This document shows, in pieces, positions 42,862-51,351 of a DNA stretch of 64,000 bases (the first letter of the stretch is position 1; every line of letters begins with the position of its first letter). Made by a program: the position numbers and the translations under genes. This DNA comes from Nocardioides soli. GTDB taxonomy: Bacteria; Actinomycetota; Actinomycetes; Propionibacteriales; Nocardioidaceae. Location of the stretch: the NCBI RefSeq assembly GCF_014191495.1, contig NZ_JACHWR010000001.1, positions 1,302,001 to 1,366,000 on the forward strand, written 5' to 3'. Below the pieces are notes generated by a model. The model was not told where the DNA came from and searched no databases. It saw only the letters and a program-made list of their open reading frames with translations.

Positions 42862-43674
42862 GTGACCCACGCAGCAACCCCCGAGTCCCCGTACGAGCTC
42901 GCCGACCAGGCCGCCCGGCGTCTCGCCGAGCTGACCGGAGTCGAGCGTCACGACATCGCACTCGTGCTCGGCTCGGGCTGGCTGCCCGCGGTCGACGCTC
43001 TCGGCGAGGCGACCGCCGAGATCGACACCACCGACCTGCCGGGCTTCAGCGCGGCCGCGGTCGCCGGCCACTCCGGCAAGATCCGCTCGATCAGGTCCGG
43101 CGACCGACAGCTGCTCGTCTTCCTGAGCCGCACCCACTTCTACGAGGGCAAGGGTGTCGACGCGGTCGTCCACGGCGTGCGTACGGCGGCGCGCGCGGGC
43201 TGCCGCGCGATCGTGCTCACCAACGGGTGCGGCGGGCTCAAGGAGACCTGGACGCCGGGCACCCCGGTGCTCATCTCCGACCACATCAACCTCACCGGCC
43301 GGAGCCCGATCGTCGGCGCGACCTTCGTCGATCTCACCGACCTGTACAGCTCCCGGCTCCGCGCCCTGTGCCGCGAGGTGGACTCCAGCCTCGACGAGGG
43401 CGTCTACGTGCAGTTCCCCGGCCCCCACTACGAGACGCCCGCGGAGGTGCGGATGGCCGGCATCCTGGGCGGTCAGCTGGTCGGCATGAGCACGACGCTC
43501 GAGGCCATCGCCGCGCGCGAGGCCGGCATGGAGGTGCTCGGCATCAGCCTGGTCACCAACCTGGCCGCCGGCATCAGCGACCAGCCGCTCGACCACGCCG
43601 AGGTCCTCGAGGCCGGCCGCGCCGCCGCGTCCCGGATGGGCGACCTGCTCGGCCGCGTCGTACCGCGGATCTGA
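42862..43674 (+). CDS. punA: Purine-nucleoside phosphorylase
   Basis: Trimeric-type PNP, which phosphorolyses purine (deoxy)ribonucleosides. From GTG 42862 it is 270 residues: IALVLGSGWLPAVDAL (phosphate loop), VAGHSGKIRSI, RTHFYEGKG, IVLTNGCGGL, LISDHINLTGRSPI, PHYETPAEVRM, LVGMSTTLEAIAAREAGMEVLGISLVTNLAAG. These match the class including MtPNP. A TAGAGT hexamer 7 nt before the GTG suggests a leaderless transcript. Together with adenosine deaminase, DeoC and the phosphohexomutase elsewhere in the window it forms part of nucleoside salvage, though unlinked. Confidence 0.94.
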   Translation: MTHAATPESPYELADQAARRLAELTGVERHDIALVLGSGWLPAVDALGEATAEIDTTDLPGFSAAAVAGHSGKIRSIRSGDRQLLVFLSRTHFYEGKGVDAVVHGVRTAARAGCRAIVLTNGCGGLKETWTPGTPVLISDHINLTGRSPIVGATFVDLTDLYSSRLRALCREVDSSLDEGVYVQFPGPHYETPAEVRMAGILGGQLVGMSTTLEAIAAREAGMEVLGISLVTNLAAGISDQPLDHAEVLEAGRAAASRMGDLLGRVVPRI

Positions 43675-43710
43675 GGCCCGCCGTCCGGCCGCCGACTCCG
43701 ACACGCACGA

Positions 43711-43740
43711 GCCGGCGGCACCCGGGTGGGTACCGCCGGC
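43711..43740. terminator. Bidirectional terminator hairpin
   Basis: GCCGGCGG (43711-43718) pairs with CCGCCGGC (43733-43740), and an inner ACCC/GGGT pair extends the stem past single unpaired bases. It lies between the convergent PNP and HtaA-like genes. The T run is weak, as is usual in high-GC genomes. Confidence 0.65.
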
Positions 43741-43756
43741 CTGCGCAGGGTGCTGC

Positions 43757-45148
43757 TTACTTCTTCGCCTTGGCCTTCTTCGCCTTCTTGACCTTCAGCT
43801 TCAGCGCCTTGGTGCCGTTGGTGTAGACGTCGTCGGCGGAGGTGAAGGCGACCTTGACCTTCCACTTGCCGGCCTGCAGCTTCGGCAGCTTGACGACGGC
43901 CTTGCCGTTCTTCAGCGTCGCGCTCCGCTTCTTGGCGACCTTGCCCTTCTTGAGGGTGACCTTGACCTTGCCGGCGGGCGTGAGCGAGCCGCCCTTGACC
44001 GCCACCGCGAGCTTGCCGGCCTTCGCGGTCGTGACCTTCTTCTTGACCTTGGCGGTGACCTTGGCCTTCGCGGTCAGCTTGCTCCAGTCGAGCGACACCG
44101 CGGTCTGGGTGTCCTGGCTCGTGGTCGAGTGGCCGTGGGCGCGCCACGTGTAGAGCGCGTACGCCGTGCCCTTCTCGAGCTTGTCGGCACCGGCTGTGAG
44201 CGTGGTGCTGAACGCGTTGGCCTTGATCGCCGACGCCGGCACCCACTGCGCGGCGACGAACTTGTCCATGTCGGTCTGCGAGCCGGTGGCGGGCAGGCCG
44301 CCGGCCGGCGCCAGGCCCACGTAGACGCCGTCGTCACCGGGGTTGCCGTCGGTGGGCAGGAAGCCCTTGCCCTCGACCGCGAACGAGACGCTCTGCTTGG
44401 CATAGGTCGCGGTCGTGGTGACGGACTTGGCGACGTTCGCGTACGACGCCGTGAACGCGGCCGGCGCCTTCTTGTCCGAGCCGGTGGTCCAGTAGAAGTG
44501 CGCCCGGACCCCGCTGGTGATCTGGCCGAGGAAGGTCGGGGCGAACGACTTCCCGTCGACCGGTCGGCCGGCGGTGATGCCGAGCGCCGTCGCCTGCGGG
44601 CTGTCAGCGGGCAGTACGCCGGCCCAGTCCGGCGTCGCCGCGATCGAGCCGGTGGACCACTTGGTGGCCGCGTCGAAGGTGGTCACCACGACCCGCGCGG
44701 GCGAGGTGCTCGCCTCGGCCGAGCCCATGGCGGCGGCGTTCCAGGCCGAGACCAGGGCCGTGATCGTCCCCTCGCCCGCGGCGTCGACGGTCACCGCCGG
44801 GTCCTCGATCTTGACCCAGTAGAACGGATTGCCGGCGTTCACGAAGGTGCCCTTGACGGCCCCGTCGTACTGGACGGTGCCCGCACCCGTCGCCGGGTCG
44901 ACCACCGACGAGACGGCCGGGAACGTGATCACGCCGGCGGCGTCCTCCGTCGCGCCGTCCGCGAGCTCGTGGGTCGACAGGTGGTCGTCGAACTGCTCGG
45001 AGATCTCCCACGCGAACGACCCGGTCGCGGCGGAGGCGGTACTGGGCGATGCCGACTGCGCCGGCGCCGTGCCGACTACCAGCGCGGTCGATGCCACCGC
45101 GCCGGCGGCGACGAACGCCAGCCCGCGGAGGCGCTTGTGCTGAGACAT
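43757..45148 (-). CDS. Secreted HtaA-domain protein with Lys-rich Ig-like tail
   Basis: 463 residues with a signal peptide (GLAFVAAGAVASTALVVGTAPAQS). The N-terminal part is an HtaA heme-binding-type domain: GSFAWEISEQFDDHLSTHELADGA, ITFPAVSSVVDPATGAGTVQYDGAVKGTFVNA, YWVKIEDPAVTVDA. A second beta-rich region (about 230-350) is followed by a Lys-rich immunoglobulin-like domain (about 360-463) ending in many Lys residues. There is no membrane anchor, so it is probably released or wall-bound through charge. It is the last gene of the heme operon and likely captures heme outside the cell. Confidence 0.87.
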   Translation of the reverse strand: MSQHKRLRGLAFVAAGAVASTALVVGTAPAQSASPSTASAATGSFAWEISEQFDDHLSTHELADGATEDAAGVITFPAVSSVVDPATGAGTVQYDGAVKGTFVNAGNPFYWVKIEDPAVTVDAAGEGTITALVSAWNAAAMGSAEASTSPARVVVTTFDAATKWSTGSIAATPDWAGVLPADSPQATALGITAGRPVDGKSFAPTFLGQITSGVRAHFYWTTGSDKKAPAAFTASYANVAKSVTTTATYAKQSVSFAVEGKGFLPTDGNPGDDGVYVGLAPAGGLPATGSQTDMDKFVAAQWVPASAIKANAFSTTLTAGADKLEKGTAYALYTWRAHGHSTTSQDTQTAVSLDWSKLTAKAKVTAKVKKKVTTAKAGKLAVAVKGGSLTPAGKVKVTLKKGKVAKKRSATLKNGKAVVKLPKLQAGKWKVKVAFTSADDVYTNGTKALKLKVKKAKKAKAKK

Positions 45149-45160
45149 GCGGTTTCCTTT

Positions 45161-46399
45161 CTAGGGTCGGCGCGGACGGCCGACGGGGACGAGCAAGGTG
45201 AGTGCGGCCGCGATCAGCAGGCCGCCGCCGAGCCACCAGATCCAGGTGGCGTCGGACGCGGGTTCGGCCGGGGCGGCCGACGTCTGGGGCGCCGCGACCA
45301 GCTGTGCGGCGAGCGGGAGCGCCATGTCCACCGCCGGCGCCTCGGCGGTCGGCACCGCGGGCACGGAGGGGGCGGCCGGCGGAGCGACAGCGGGTGGCGC
45401 GGGTGCGGGCCGGGCGGTCACCGTCGCCGTGACGGTCACCGGCGGCGGCACGATCGGGTTGTCGAGGGGCTGCTTGGTGGCCGTCTCGCTCGGCGTCGGC
45501 TCGACCGGCTCCTCCTCCGCGGCCCCGAAGCCGACGGAGACGGGCAGCGGGACCTTGAACCCGTCGGTCGACGCCCCGCTGGAGAGCCAGAACGCCGCGG
45601 TGCCGAGCTGGTTCATGTAGTCGACGAACGACTGCGGGAACGAGCCGAAGGCCGGACCTCCGGGGACCTGACCGACCCCGGTCACCTCGGTGCCGAGGTA
45701 CGCCGGGGTGGCGCTCAGGCCGGTCTCGCCGAGCGTGACGTCGGGCAGGTCGGCGACCGTCACCCGGGCGGCGGGGACGGGCGCCCACTGGGTCGGGTCG
45801 TCGACCGAGGAGGCGTACCCGGAGAGCGTCGCGGTCAGCGTGCCCCGCCCGTCGGCCACGTCGAGGACCGGGTCGGAGAGCGCGAAGAACGACATGCCGG
45901 AGTAGTAGAGGATCGTGACGTCGCCGTCCCACGTCACCTGGGCGGTGCCGGCGGCGAGGTCGACGGTGCCCGTGCCGGCGCCGAAGACGAAGCGGTGCTT
46001 GCTGAACGTGCCGGACGTCGGCGATCCGAGTGGCTTGCCCCGCTCGTCGGTGCGCAGTCCCTCCCACGTGGCCGGCTTCCAGGCCTTGCCGTTCCACTTC
46101 TCGATCGAGACGTCGCCGACGGCCTGCTTCCAGCGCGACTTCGGCAGCGTGGTGCCGCCCTTGCCCGGGTCGGGCACCGTGCCGGCGGCGAAGAAGTTGA
46201 AGGTGTCGGGCGCGAAGGCGCGGTTGCTGGACTCGTCGTTCACACCCCACCGGAGCGTGACGCCGTCGAGCTCGACCGGCCCGGCCGAGGAGGTCGGGCT
46301 CTCGCTCGGGCCGGGATCGTCGGCGACGGCGGGTACGGCGAGCAGGACGCAGCCGACCGCGGCGAGCAGCGCGCCCGCGATCCGCTCACGCCGCCGCAC
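45161..46399 (-). CDS. HtaA-domain membrane-anchored heme-binding protein
   Basis: 412 residues from GTG 46399 with a signal peptide (AGALLAAVGCVLLAVPAVA). One HtaA domain (about 40-230) has LDGVTLRWGVNDESSNRAFAP, HRFVFGAGTGTVDLAAGTAQVTWDGDV and VADGRGTLTATLSGYAS. A Pro/Thr/Ala-rich stalk follows, then a C-terminal transmembrane helix (WIWWLGGGLLIAAALTLLV) and Arg-rich stop: the plan of corynebacterial HtaA/HtaB surface proteins. It overlaps the gene upstream by 14 bases and is 12 bp from the last operon gene. Confidence 0.88.
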   Translation of the reverse strand: MRRRERIAGALLAAVGCVLLAVPAVADDPGPSESPTSSAGPVELDGVTLRWGVNDESSNRAFAPDTFNFFAAGTVPDPGKGGTTLPKSRWKQAVGDVSIEKWNGKAWKPATWEGLRTDERGKPLGSPTSGTFSKHRFVFGAGTGTVDLAAGTAQVTWDGDVTILYYSGMSFFALSDPVLDVADGRGTLTATLSGYASSVDDPTQWAPVPAARVTVADLPDVTLGETGLSATPAYLGTEVTGVGQVPGGPAFGSFPQSFVDYMNQLGTAAFWLSSGASTDGFKVPLPVSVGFGAAEEEPVEPTPSETATKQPLDNPIVPPPVTVTATVTARPAPAPPAVAPPAAPSVPAVPTAEAPAVDMALPLAAQLVAAPQTSAAPAEPASDATWIWWLGGGLLIAAALTLLVPVGRPRRP

Positions 46400-47510
46400 G
46401 ACGCTTGCCCTTCCAGGTGCGCACGCCGAGGCGCAGGACGGCGAGCAGCAGGACCAGCGCGGCGGCGCCCGCGAACAGCCAGGCGGCCCTCGTGTCCTCC
46501 TCCGCGGCCCGCGGCTCGACGCTGTCGGTCGTCGTCCCGGACGCCTGCACGGCGAAGCTGACGGTGGGAGGCTCCGGCACGCCGTACAGCCGCAGCTCGT
46601 GGGTGCCCGGGCCGGTGTCGGCGGGGAGCGTGATGATGCCGGCCAGGCTGCCGTCGCTGCCGGCCAGGAAGGGCCCGGCGCCGGAGGCACCGTCGTCGAA
46701 CACCGCCGAGACCTGGGCACCGGGCGGTAGGCCGGTCGCGCTGAAGGCGAGCACGTTGCCGGCCACGGCCGACTCCCGGTCGACCTCGAGGGCCGCCGGC
46801 TTGGCGGCGCCGGGCTTCGGGTTCGCGCCCTCCCCGGGTGCCGTGCTCGGGGCGGACGGGGCGTCGGTCTCGACGGGGTCGGCGGTCGAGCCGTCGGTCC
46901 CGGTCGGCGTCGGCGTGGCGGCGCCGCTCGCGCCTCCCACGGCGCCGATCGTCACCGGCGTGAAGGTTTCGTTGGGCGGGCTCTTGACGCCGTGCGCACC
47001 GATCGTGATCACGCCGCAGGTGAGCTTGCGGCAGTCGACGGTGCGCACCGCACCGTCGCGGTCGTAGGTCTGGAACGTCGCGCCCGGCACCACGACCTGG
47101 GTCGACCAGGAGCCGGCGGCGGTCATGGTGCCGCCGTTCGCCGAGGAGGCGGTGTCGGAGCCGGGGAAGGCGACGTACTTCTGGAAGCCCTGGTTGGCCT
47201 TGGCCTCGTCGTCGGGCACGTAGAAGTAGTCCTGGCCGGTGACGCCGCCCTTGCTGGGCTGCCACCCGGGCCGGACGGCCCCGAAGAACACGTAGAGCCC
47301 GCCGTGCCCGCCCTTGACCGACTGGAAGCCGGAGCCGGACACCCGCAGGGTGGTGGCGTACGTCGGGTCGATCTTCGCCTGCCCCTCCGGGTTGGCGACG
47401 GTGACCCGCGACGCCGCGTGCGCGGGCGTCGCCACCAGGACGGTGCCGGCGACCACGGCCCCTGCGATCAGGGTCGCCGCGATCAGGCGTGCGGCCACGG
47501 CGTGGCGCAT
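46386..47510 (-). CDS. Cell-surface anchored protein of the heme locus
   Basis: 374 residues with a signal peptide (ARLIAATLIAGAVVAGTVLVATPAHA), a beta-rich domain (about 35-190, with VSGSGFQSVKGGHGGLYVFFGAVRPGW and VDCRKLTCGVITIGAHG), a Thr/Pro/Ala linker, an Ig-like domain (about 245-330) and a C-terminal helix (WLFAGAAALVLLLAVLRLG) with basic stop. I do not recognise the first domain by name; similar proteins accompany HtaA genes in actinobacteria. The Cys pair in VDCRKLTC may form a disulfide. It overlaps hmuV by 28 bases, so it is coupled to the ABC transporter. Confidence 0.82.
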   Translation of the reverse strand: MRHAVAARLIAATLIAGAVVAGTVLVATPAHAASRVTVANPEGQAKIDPTYATTLRVSGSGFQSVKGGHGGLYVFFGAVRPGWQPSKGGVTGQDYFYVPDDEAKANQGFQKYVAFPGSDTASSANGGTMTAAGSWSTQVVVPGATFQTYDRDGAVRTVDCRKLTCGVITIGAHGVKSPPNETFTPVTIGAVGGASGAATPTPTGTDGSTADPVETDAPSAPSTAPGEGANPKPGAAKPAALEVDRESAVAGNVLAFSATGLPPGAQVSAVFDDGASGAGPFLAGSDGSLAGIITLPADTGPGTHELRLYGVPEPPTVSFAVQASGTTTDSVEPRAAEEDTRAAWLFAGAAALVLLLAVLRLGVRTWKGKRRAAA

Positions 47511-48319
47511 CGGACCTCCTCCCCCGCGTGCGACTCCACCGCACGCGTCCGGACCGGCACGACGAGCAGCGCGCCGGCATGGTCGATCACCTCGACCGGG
47601 TGCTCGTAGACCTCGGTCAGCAGCTCGGAGGTGAGCACGTCTCGGGGCACGCCGTTGGCGCAGACCCGGCCGTGCGCGAGCATCACGATCCGGTCGGCGT
47701 ACGCCGCCGCGAGCGACAGGTCGTGCAGCACCACCACGACCGCCGCGCCGGCCTGGGCGGCGGAGCGGGCGACCGCCAGCAGCGACTCCTGGTGGCGGAT
47801 GTCGAGCGCCGCGGTCGGCTCGTCCAGCATCAGCACCGGCGTCTCCTGCGCCAGCAGCCGGGCGAACGACGTGCGGGCCTGCTCGCCACCCGACAGGGTC
47901 GGGTAGAGGCGGGCGGCGAACTCGACCACGTCGGCGCGCTGCATCGACTCGGAGACCACCCGCTCGTCGTCGTCCTCGCGCGCGGTGCGGTGCCAGGGCG
48001 AGCGGCCCATCTGCACGACCTCGCGGACCCGGAAGCCGAAGGCGAGCCCCTGCTTCTGCAGCTGCACGCCACGCTGGCGGGCCAGCTCGCGGGCGGCGTA
48101 CGCCGGGAGCGGCTTGTCGTCGAGCGACACCCCGCCCACGGTCGGCTCGATGTCGCCGGCCAGCACGCCGAGCAGCGTCGACTTGCCGGCGCCGTTGGGC
48201 CCGACCAGCACGACGAGCTCGCCGCCGCGGATGTCGACGTCGACGTCGCTGAGGATCGGGTTGTCGTCGTAGCGCACGCCCACGCCGCGGGCGCTGAGCA
48301 GGGGGCCGGTCCGGCTCAT
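47483..48319 (-). CDS. hmuV: Heme ABC transporter ATPase
   Basis: A 278-residue ABC ATPase of the iron/heme (FepC/HmuV) group. Walker A is GPNGAGKST (40-48), Q-loop VQLQKQGLAFGFRVREVV, signature LSGGEQ (142-147), Walker B VLMLDEPTAALD and switch-His in VLHDLSLAAAYADRI. It powers the HmuU permease to import heme delivered by HmuT. ATG 48319 overlaps hmuU by 4 bases. Confidence 0.94.
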   Translation of the reverse strand: MSRTGPLLSARGVGVRYDDNPILSDVDVDIRGGELVVLVGPNGAGKSTLLGVLAGDIEPTVGGVSLDDKPLPAYAARELARQRGVQLQKQGLAFGFRVREVVQMGRSPWHRTAREDDDERVVSESMQRADVVEFAARLYPTLSGGEQARTSFARLLAQETPVLMLDEPTAALDIRHQESLLAVARSAAQAGAAVVVVLHDLSLAAAYADRIVMLAHGRVCANGVPRDVLTSELLTEVYEHPVEVIDHAGALLVVPVRTRAVESHAGEEVRCATPWPHA

Positions 48320-49392
48320 GCCCAGCCTCCCGCGGTACGCCGGGCGCGCCGGATCAGCCAGAAGAAGAACGGTCCGCCGACCAGCGCCGTGAGCATGCCG
48401 ATCGGCAGGTCGGCGTAGGCGATCAGCGTGCGGGCCCAGAGGTCGGCGAGCACCAGCAGCACGGCGCCGCCGAGCGCGCTCGCGGGCACCAGCAGCCGGT
48501 GTCCGGGCCCGGCGACCATCCGGATCAGGTGCGGTACGACCAGGCCGACGAACGAGATGATGCCGCAGAACGCGACGGCCGCGGCGGTCAGCACCGCCAC
48601 CACGACGATGGTGGTCATCCGCAGCCGCTCGACGTCGACGCCGACGTGCCGGGCGGCCCGGTCGCCGAGGGCGAGCAGGTCCAGTCGCGGCGCCAGGAAG
48701 AGCGCGGCACCGAGGCCGACCGCGGCCATCGGCGCGACCACCCCGACGTACTCCCAGCGGGAGCCGTTGAGGCTGCCGAGCTGCCAGAACACGATCTCCT
48801 CGCGCGCCTGGGTGTCGCCGAGGAACATCAGGAACGCGAGCCCCGCGCTGGCGACCGCGTTGACCGCGATGCCGGTCAGCACCAGCGTCACCACCTCGGT
48901 GCGGCCGCCGTCGCGGGACATCGCGTAGACGAGGAGGGTCGTCAGCAGGCCGCCGATGAAGGCGCAGATCGCGACGGTCCAGGTGCCGGCGAAGGTGAGC
49001 TCGAAGACGATGACGGTCGCCGCCGCGACGGCCGCGCCGGCCGAGACGCCGACGACGCCGGGCTCGGCGAGCGGGTTGCCGAAGACTCCCTGCATCAGCG
49101 CGCCGGCCGTGGCGAGACAGGCCCCGGCGAGCGCGGCCATCACCACGCGCGGGAAACGCACCTGCCACAGGGTGTTCTCCCCCTGCGGGTGGTGCGGCAC
49201 CGGCCCGAGATCGAGGCCGAGCTTGTGCAGCACCGAGCCGAGCACCTCCGAGGGCGGTACGTCGAGCTGGCCGTGGCCGGCCGCGAACACCAGCGAGACC
49301 ACGAGGGCGATCGAGAGTCCGCCGAGCAGGCCGATCCGGCCGGCCAGCGCGCGGATGCCGGCGCGCTGGTGCTCGACGACGGCGGCCGTCAT
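48316..49392 (-). CDS. hmuU: Heme ABC transporter permease (FecCD/BtuC family)
   Basis: A 358-residue FecCD-type permease with about ten transmembrane helices. Family marks are VRFPRVVMAALAGACLATAGALMQGVFGNPLAEPGVVGVSAGA near TM2-3, WQLGSLNGSRWEYV, and FCGIISFVGLVVPHLIRMVAGPGHRLLVPASALGGAVLL near the end. It lies between hmuT (19 bp upstream) and hmuV (4-base overlap) and forms the membrane channel of the heme importer. Confidence 0.94.
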   Translation of the reverse strand: MTAAVVEHQRAGIRALAGRIGLLGGLSIALVVSLVFAAGHGQLDVPPSEVLGSVLHKLGLDLGPVPHHPQGENTLWQVRFPRVVMAALAGACLATAGALMQGVFGNPLAEPGVVGVSAGAAVAAATVIVFELTFAGTWTVAICAFIGGLLTTLLVYAMSRDGGRTEVVTLVLTGIAVNAVASAGLAFLMFLGDTQAREEIVFWQLGSLNGSRWEYVGVVAPMAAVGLGAALFLAPRLDLLALGDRAARHVGVDVERLRMTTIVVVAVLTAAAVAFCGIISFVGLVVPHLIRMVAGPGHRLLVPASALGGAVLLVLADLWARTLIAYADLPIGMLTALVGGPFFFWLIRRARRTAGGWA

Positions 49393-49411
49393 GCGAAGTC
49401 CCCCGAGGTGC

Positions 49412-50524
49412 TCACGCTGCCCCCGGGGCGTAGACGGCGACGGCGAGGGCGTCGAGCACGCTGGCGGAGATCGGCCCGAAGCCGAGGATCTGGGAGTCGT
49501 CCATGGTCACGAACCGACGGTGCTCGCCGGCCGGGGTCTGTGCCAGGGCCGGAAGTCGCTCGAGGAGCCCGTCGACGCCCCCGGCCGAGTCGAGCCCGCC
49601 GCTCATCATCAGCACCAGGTCGGGCTGCGCGGCGACCAGGCCCTCGTCGGTGAGCGGCTTCATGCCGTTCCAGTCGATCTCCTCGGCCACGTCGTACCCG
49701 CCGATGGCGTCGATGAGCGAGTCGGCGCCCGAGCCCTCGCCGAACATGTAGTAGACGCCCGACTGCCCGCGCACGTAGAGGAAGACGGTCCGCAGCCGCT
49801 GGCCCCGGTCGGCGGGCGCGATCTCGGCGATCTCGGCGGTGACGGCGTCGATCTGCTGCTGGGTGCGCTCCGCGAGGGCCTTGCCGGCGTCGGACACCCC
49901 CAGCGAGTCGGCGACCGCGCGGATCAGCTCGGCCGCGTTGTCGAGGCCGCGGTGGGAGTCGAGCACGACGACCGGGATGCCGGAGTCGCGCATCTGGAGG
50001 ATGACGTCCCACGGCCCGAGCGAGGTGTCGGTGATGATCAGCGTCGGATCCAGGCCCAGGATGGCCTCGGCGTTGAGCTCGTGGCCGTTCTGGGTGACCA
50101 GCGGCAGGTCGTCGGCCTCGGGGAACTCCGTCGACACGTCGCGGCCGACCAGGTTGTCACCCAGGCCGAGCTCGAAGACGGTGCGCGACAGCGTGCCGTA
50201 GACGTCGAGCGCGAGGACCCGGCTGGCGTCCTGCACGGTGACCTTCGTGCCCTGGGCGTCGGTCACCGTCACCGGCAGCTTCGGGGTGGGGTCGTCGGCC
50301 ACCGGGTCGACCGGGGTCTCGGCGACGGCGGTGACCTCGCCGTCCCAGTCCCGCACGTCGTCGAGCGGCGTCACCTCGGAGAGCGGCGGCGTACTGCCCG
50401 CGGAGACGGCGGCCGTGCGGTCGCCCTCGGCCGGGTCCGCCTTCGACGACAGCCCGCACGACGCCAGCAGCCCGACCATCACCACGGCGCCCGCGACCGC
50501 GGCCGTCCTCACCCCACCACCCAT
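49412..50524 (-). CDS. hmuT: Heme ABC transporter substrate-binding lipoprotein
   Basis: 370 residues with a lipoprotein signal (VRTAAVAGAVVMVGLLASC, lipid Cys at about 23). The class III periplasmic-binding fold shows RVLALDVYGTLSRTVFELGLGDNLVGRD, LGLDPTLIITDTSLGP, the central helix region and FGPISASVLDAL. A 60-residue acidic/Thr-rich leader separates the anchor from the domain. It is the first gene of the minus-strand heme operon, and its start lies 22 bp from the IdeR-type box, implying repression by iron (inference). Confidence 0.93.
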   Translation of the reverse strand: MGGGVRTAAVAGAVVMVGLLASCGLSSKADPAEGDRTAAVSAGSTPPLSEVTPLDDVRDWDGEVTAVAETPVDPVADDPTPKLPVTVTDAQGTKVTVQDASRVLALDVYGTLSRTVFELGLGDNLVGRDVSTEFPEADDLPLVTQNGHELNAEAILGLDPTLIITDTSLGPWDVILQMRDSGIPVVVLDSHRGLDNAAELIRAVADSLGVSDAGKALAERTQQQIDAVTAEIAEIAPADRGQRLRTVFLYVRGQSGVYYMFGEGSGADSLIDAIGGYDVAEEIDWNGMKPLTDEGLVAAQPDLVLMMSGGLDSAGGVDGLLERLPALAQTPAGEHRRFVTMDDSQILGFGPISASVLDALAVAVYAPGAA

Positions 50525-50545
50525 GACGACAAAGGTAGCACTAAC

Positions 50546-50564
50546 TAAGGCATGCCTTACCTAA
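50546..50564. promoter_or_regulatory. IdeR/DtxR-type iron box between hmuT and hmuO
   Basis: On the minus strand the sequence is TTAGGTAAGGCATGCCTTA, a good match in the outer parts to the DtxR/IdeR consensus TTAGGTTAGSCTAACCTAA. It contains a perfect 14-bp palindrome TAAGGCATGCCTTA (50546-50559). It lies 22 bp upstream of hmuT and overlaps the probable -35 region of hmuO, for which TATATT (50576-50581) is a likely -10. An iron-loaded repressor here would shut off both directions. Confidence 0.78.
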
Positions 50565-50632
50565 AGGTCTGTGTGTATATTACGATCCTGACAATCTGTC
50601 GCAACATCAACCTCGACCCATCTGGAGCCGCC

Positions 50633-51295
50633 ATGACCGTCCTCGACCGCACCACCGACCTCAATCTGTCGGCGGCGATGCGCGAGGGCTCACTCGCCGA
50701 GCACCAGGCGGCGGAGGACTCGAAGTTCATGGCCGACCTGCTCGGCGGCCGGGTCAACGAGCAGGGGTACGCCGACTACCTGCTCCGCCTGCGCGGCGTC
50801 TACGCGACGCTGGAGCAGACCGTGCACACCCACCGCGACGACCCGTCCGTCGCCGCGGTCCGCGACGACGCGCTCGAGCGGCTGGCCGCGATCGACGCCG
50901 ACCTCGACCACTGGGCTCCCGACGGCCCCCGCACCGTCGACTCCCCCGCCACCGACGCCTACCGGCAGCGGCTGGTCGAGGCCGCCGAGCAGTGGCCCGC
51001 GCTGCTGGTCGCCCACCACTACACCCGCTACCTCGGCGATCTCTCCGGCGGCCAGGCCATCGGCCGGATCCTCGACCGGACGTTCGAGCTCGGCGGCGCC
51101 GGCATCGCCTTCTACGACTTCCCGGAGATCGAGAAGCCGAAGGTCTATAAGGACGGCTACCGGGCCCGGCTCGACGCCCTCGACCTGGACGCCGACGAGC
51201 GGCTGCGGATCGTCGCCGAGGTCAAGCTCGCCTTCCGCCTCAACCAGGCCCTGTTCGCCGAGCTCGGCGAGAACCTCGAGGCGTACGCCCGCTGA
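50633..51295 (+). CDS. hmuO: Biliverdin-producing heme oxygenase
   Basis: Breaks heme to biliverdin, CO and free iron. From ATG 50633 (TGGAG upstream) it is 220 residues with AMREGSLAEHQAAEDSKFM, where His24 is the proximal heme ligand, and the distal-helix motif YLGDLSGGQAIGRIL (GDLSGGQ, 135-141), plus FYDFPEIEKPKVYKDGYRARLDAL. These are diagnostic of HmuO-type oxygenases. The frame is open 27 codons upstream but that stretch has no oxygenase sequence. It completes the heme import and degradation locus. Confidence 0.95.
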   Translation: MTVLDRTTDLNLSAAMREGSLAEHQAAEDSKFMADLLGGRVNEQGYADYLLRLRGVYATLEQTVHTHRDDPSVAAVRDDALERLAAIDADLDHWAPDGPRTVDSPATDAYRQRLVEAAEQWPALLVAHHYTRYLGDLSGGQAIGRILDRTFELGGAGIAFYDFPEIEKPKVYKDGYRARLDALDLDADERLRIVAEVKLAFRLNQALFAELGENLEAYAR

Positions 51296-51315
51296 CCGCG
51301 GTCGCCTCGCGGCGG

Positions 51316-51346
51316 TTGACCTGGAGTGCGCTCCAAGGGCGAGACT
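51316..51346 (+). promoter_or_regulatory. MerR-type promoter/operator of merR gene
   Basis: TTGACC (51316-51321) is a -35 box, followed by CCTGGAG-TGCG-CTCCAAG (51320-51337) and a -10-like GAGACT (51341-51346) after a 19-bp spacer. The long spacer with dyad symmetry is the hallmark of MerR-activated promoters. The GTG start is only 5 nt beyond the -10, so the mRNA is probably leaderless. Confidence 0.7.
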
Positions 51347-51351
51347 GAGGC

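Noticed and set aside
43757..43850. Lys-rich C-terminal tail of the HtaA-like protein as a nucleic-acid-binding or histone-like domain.
   Set aside because: The protein has a signal peptide and the Lys-rich region follows an Ig-like pattern, so a wall or charge interaction is simpler.
50552..50632. A 27-residue N-terminal extension of heme oxygenase (MPYLKVCVYITILTICRN).
   Set aside because: It overlaps the iron box and the -10 region, and the heme oxygenase family begins at the internal ATG 50633 behind TGGAG.
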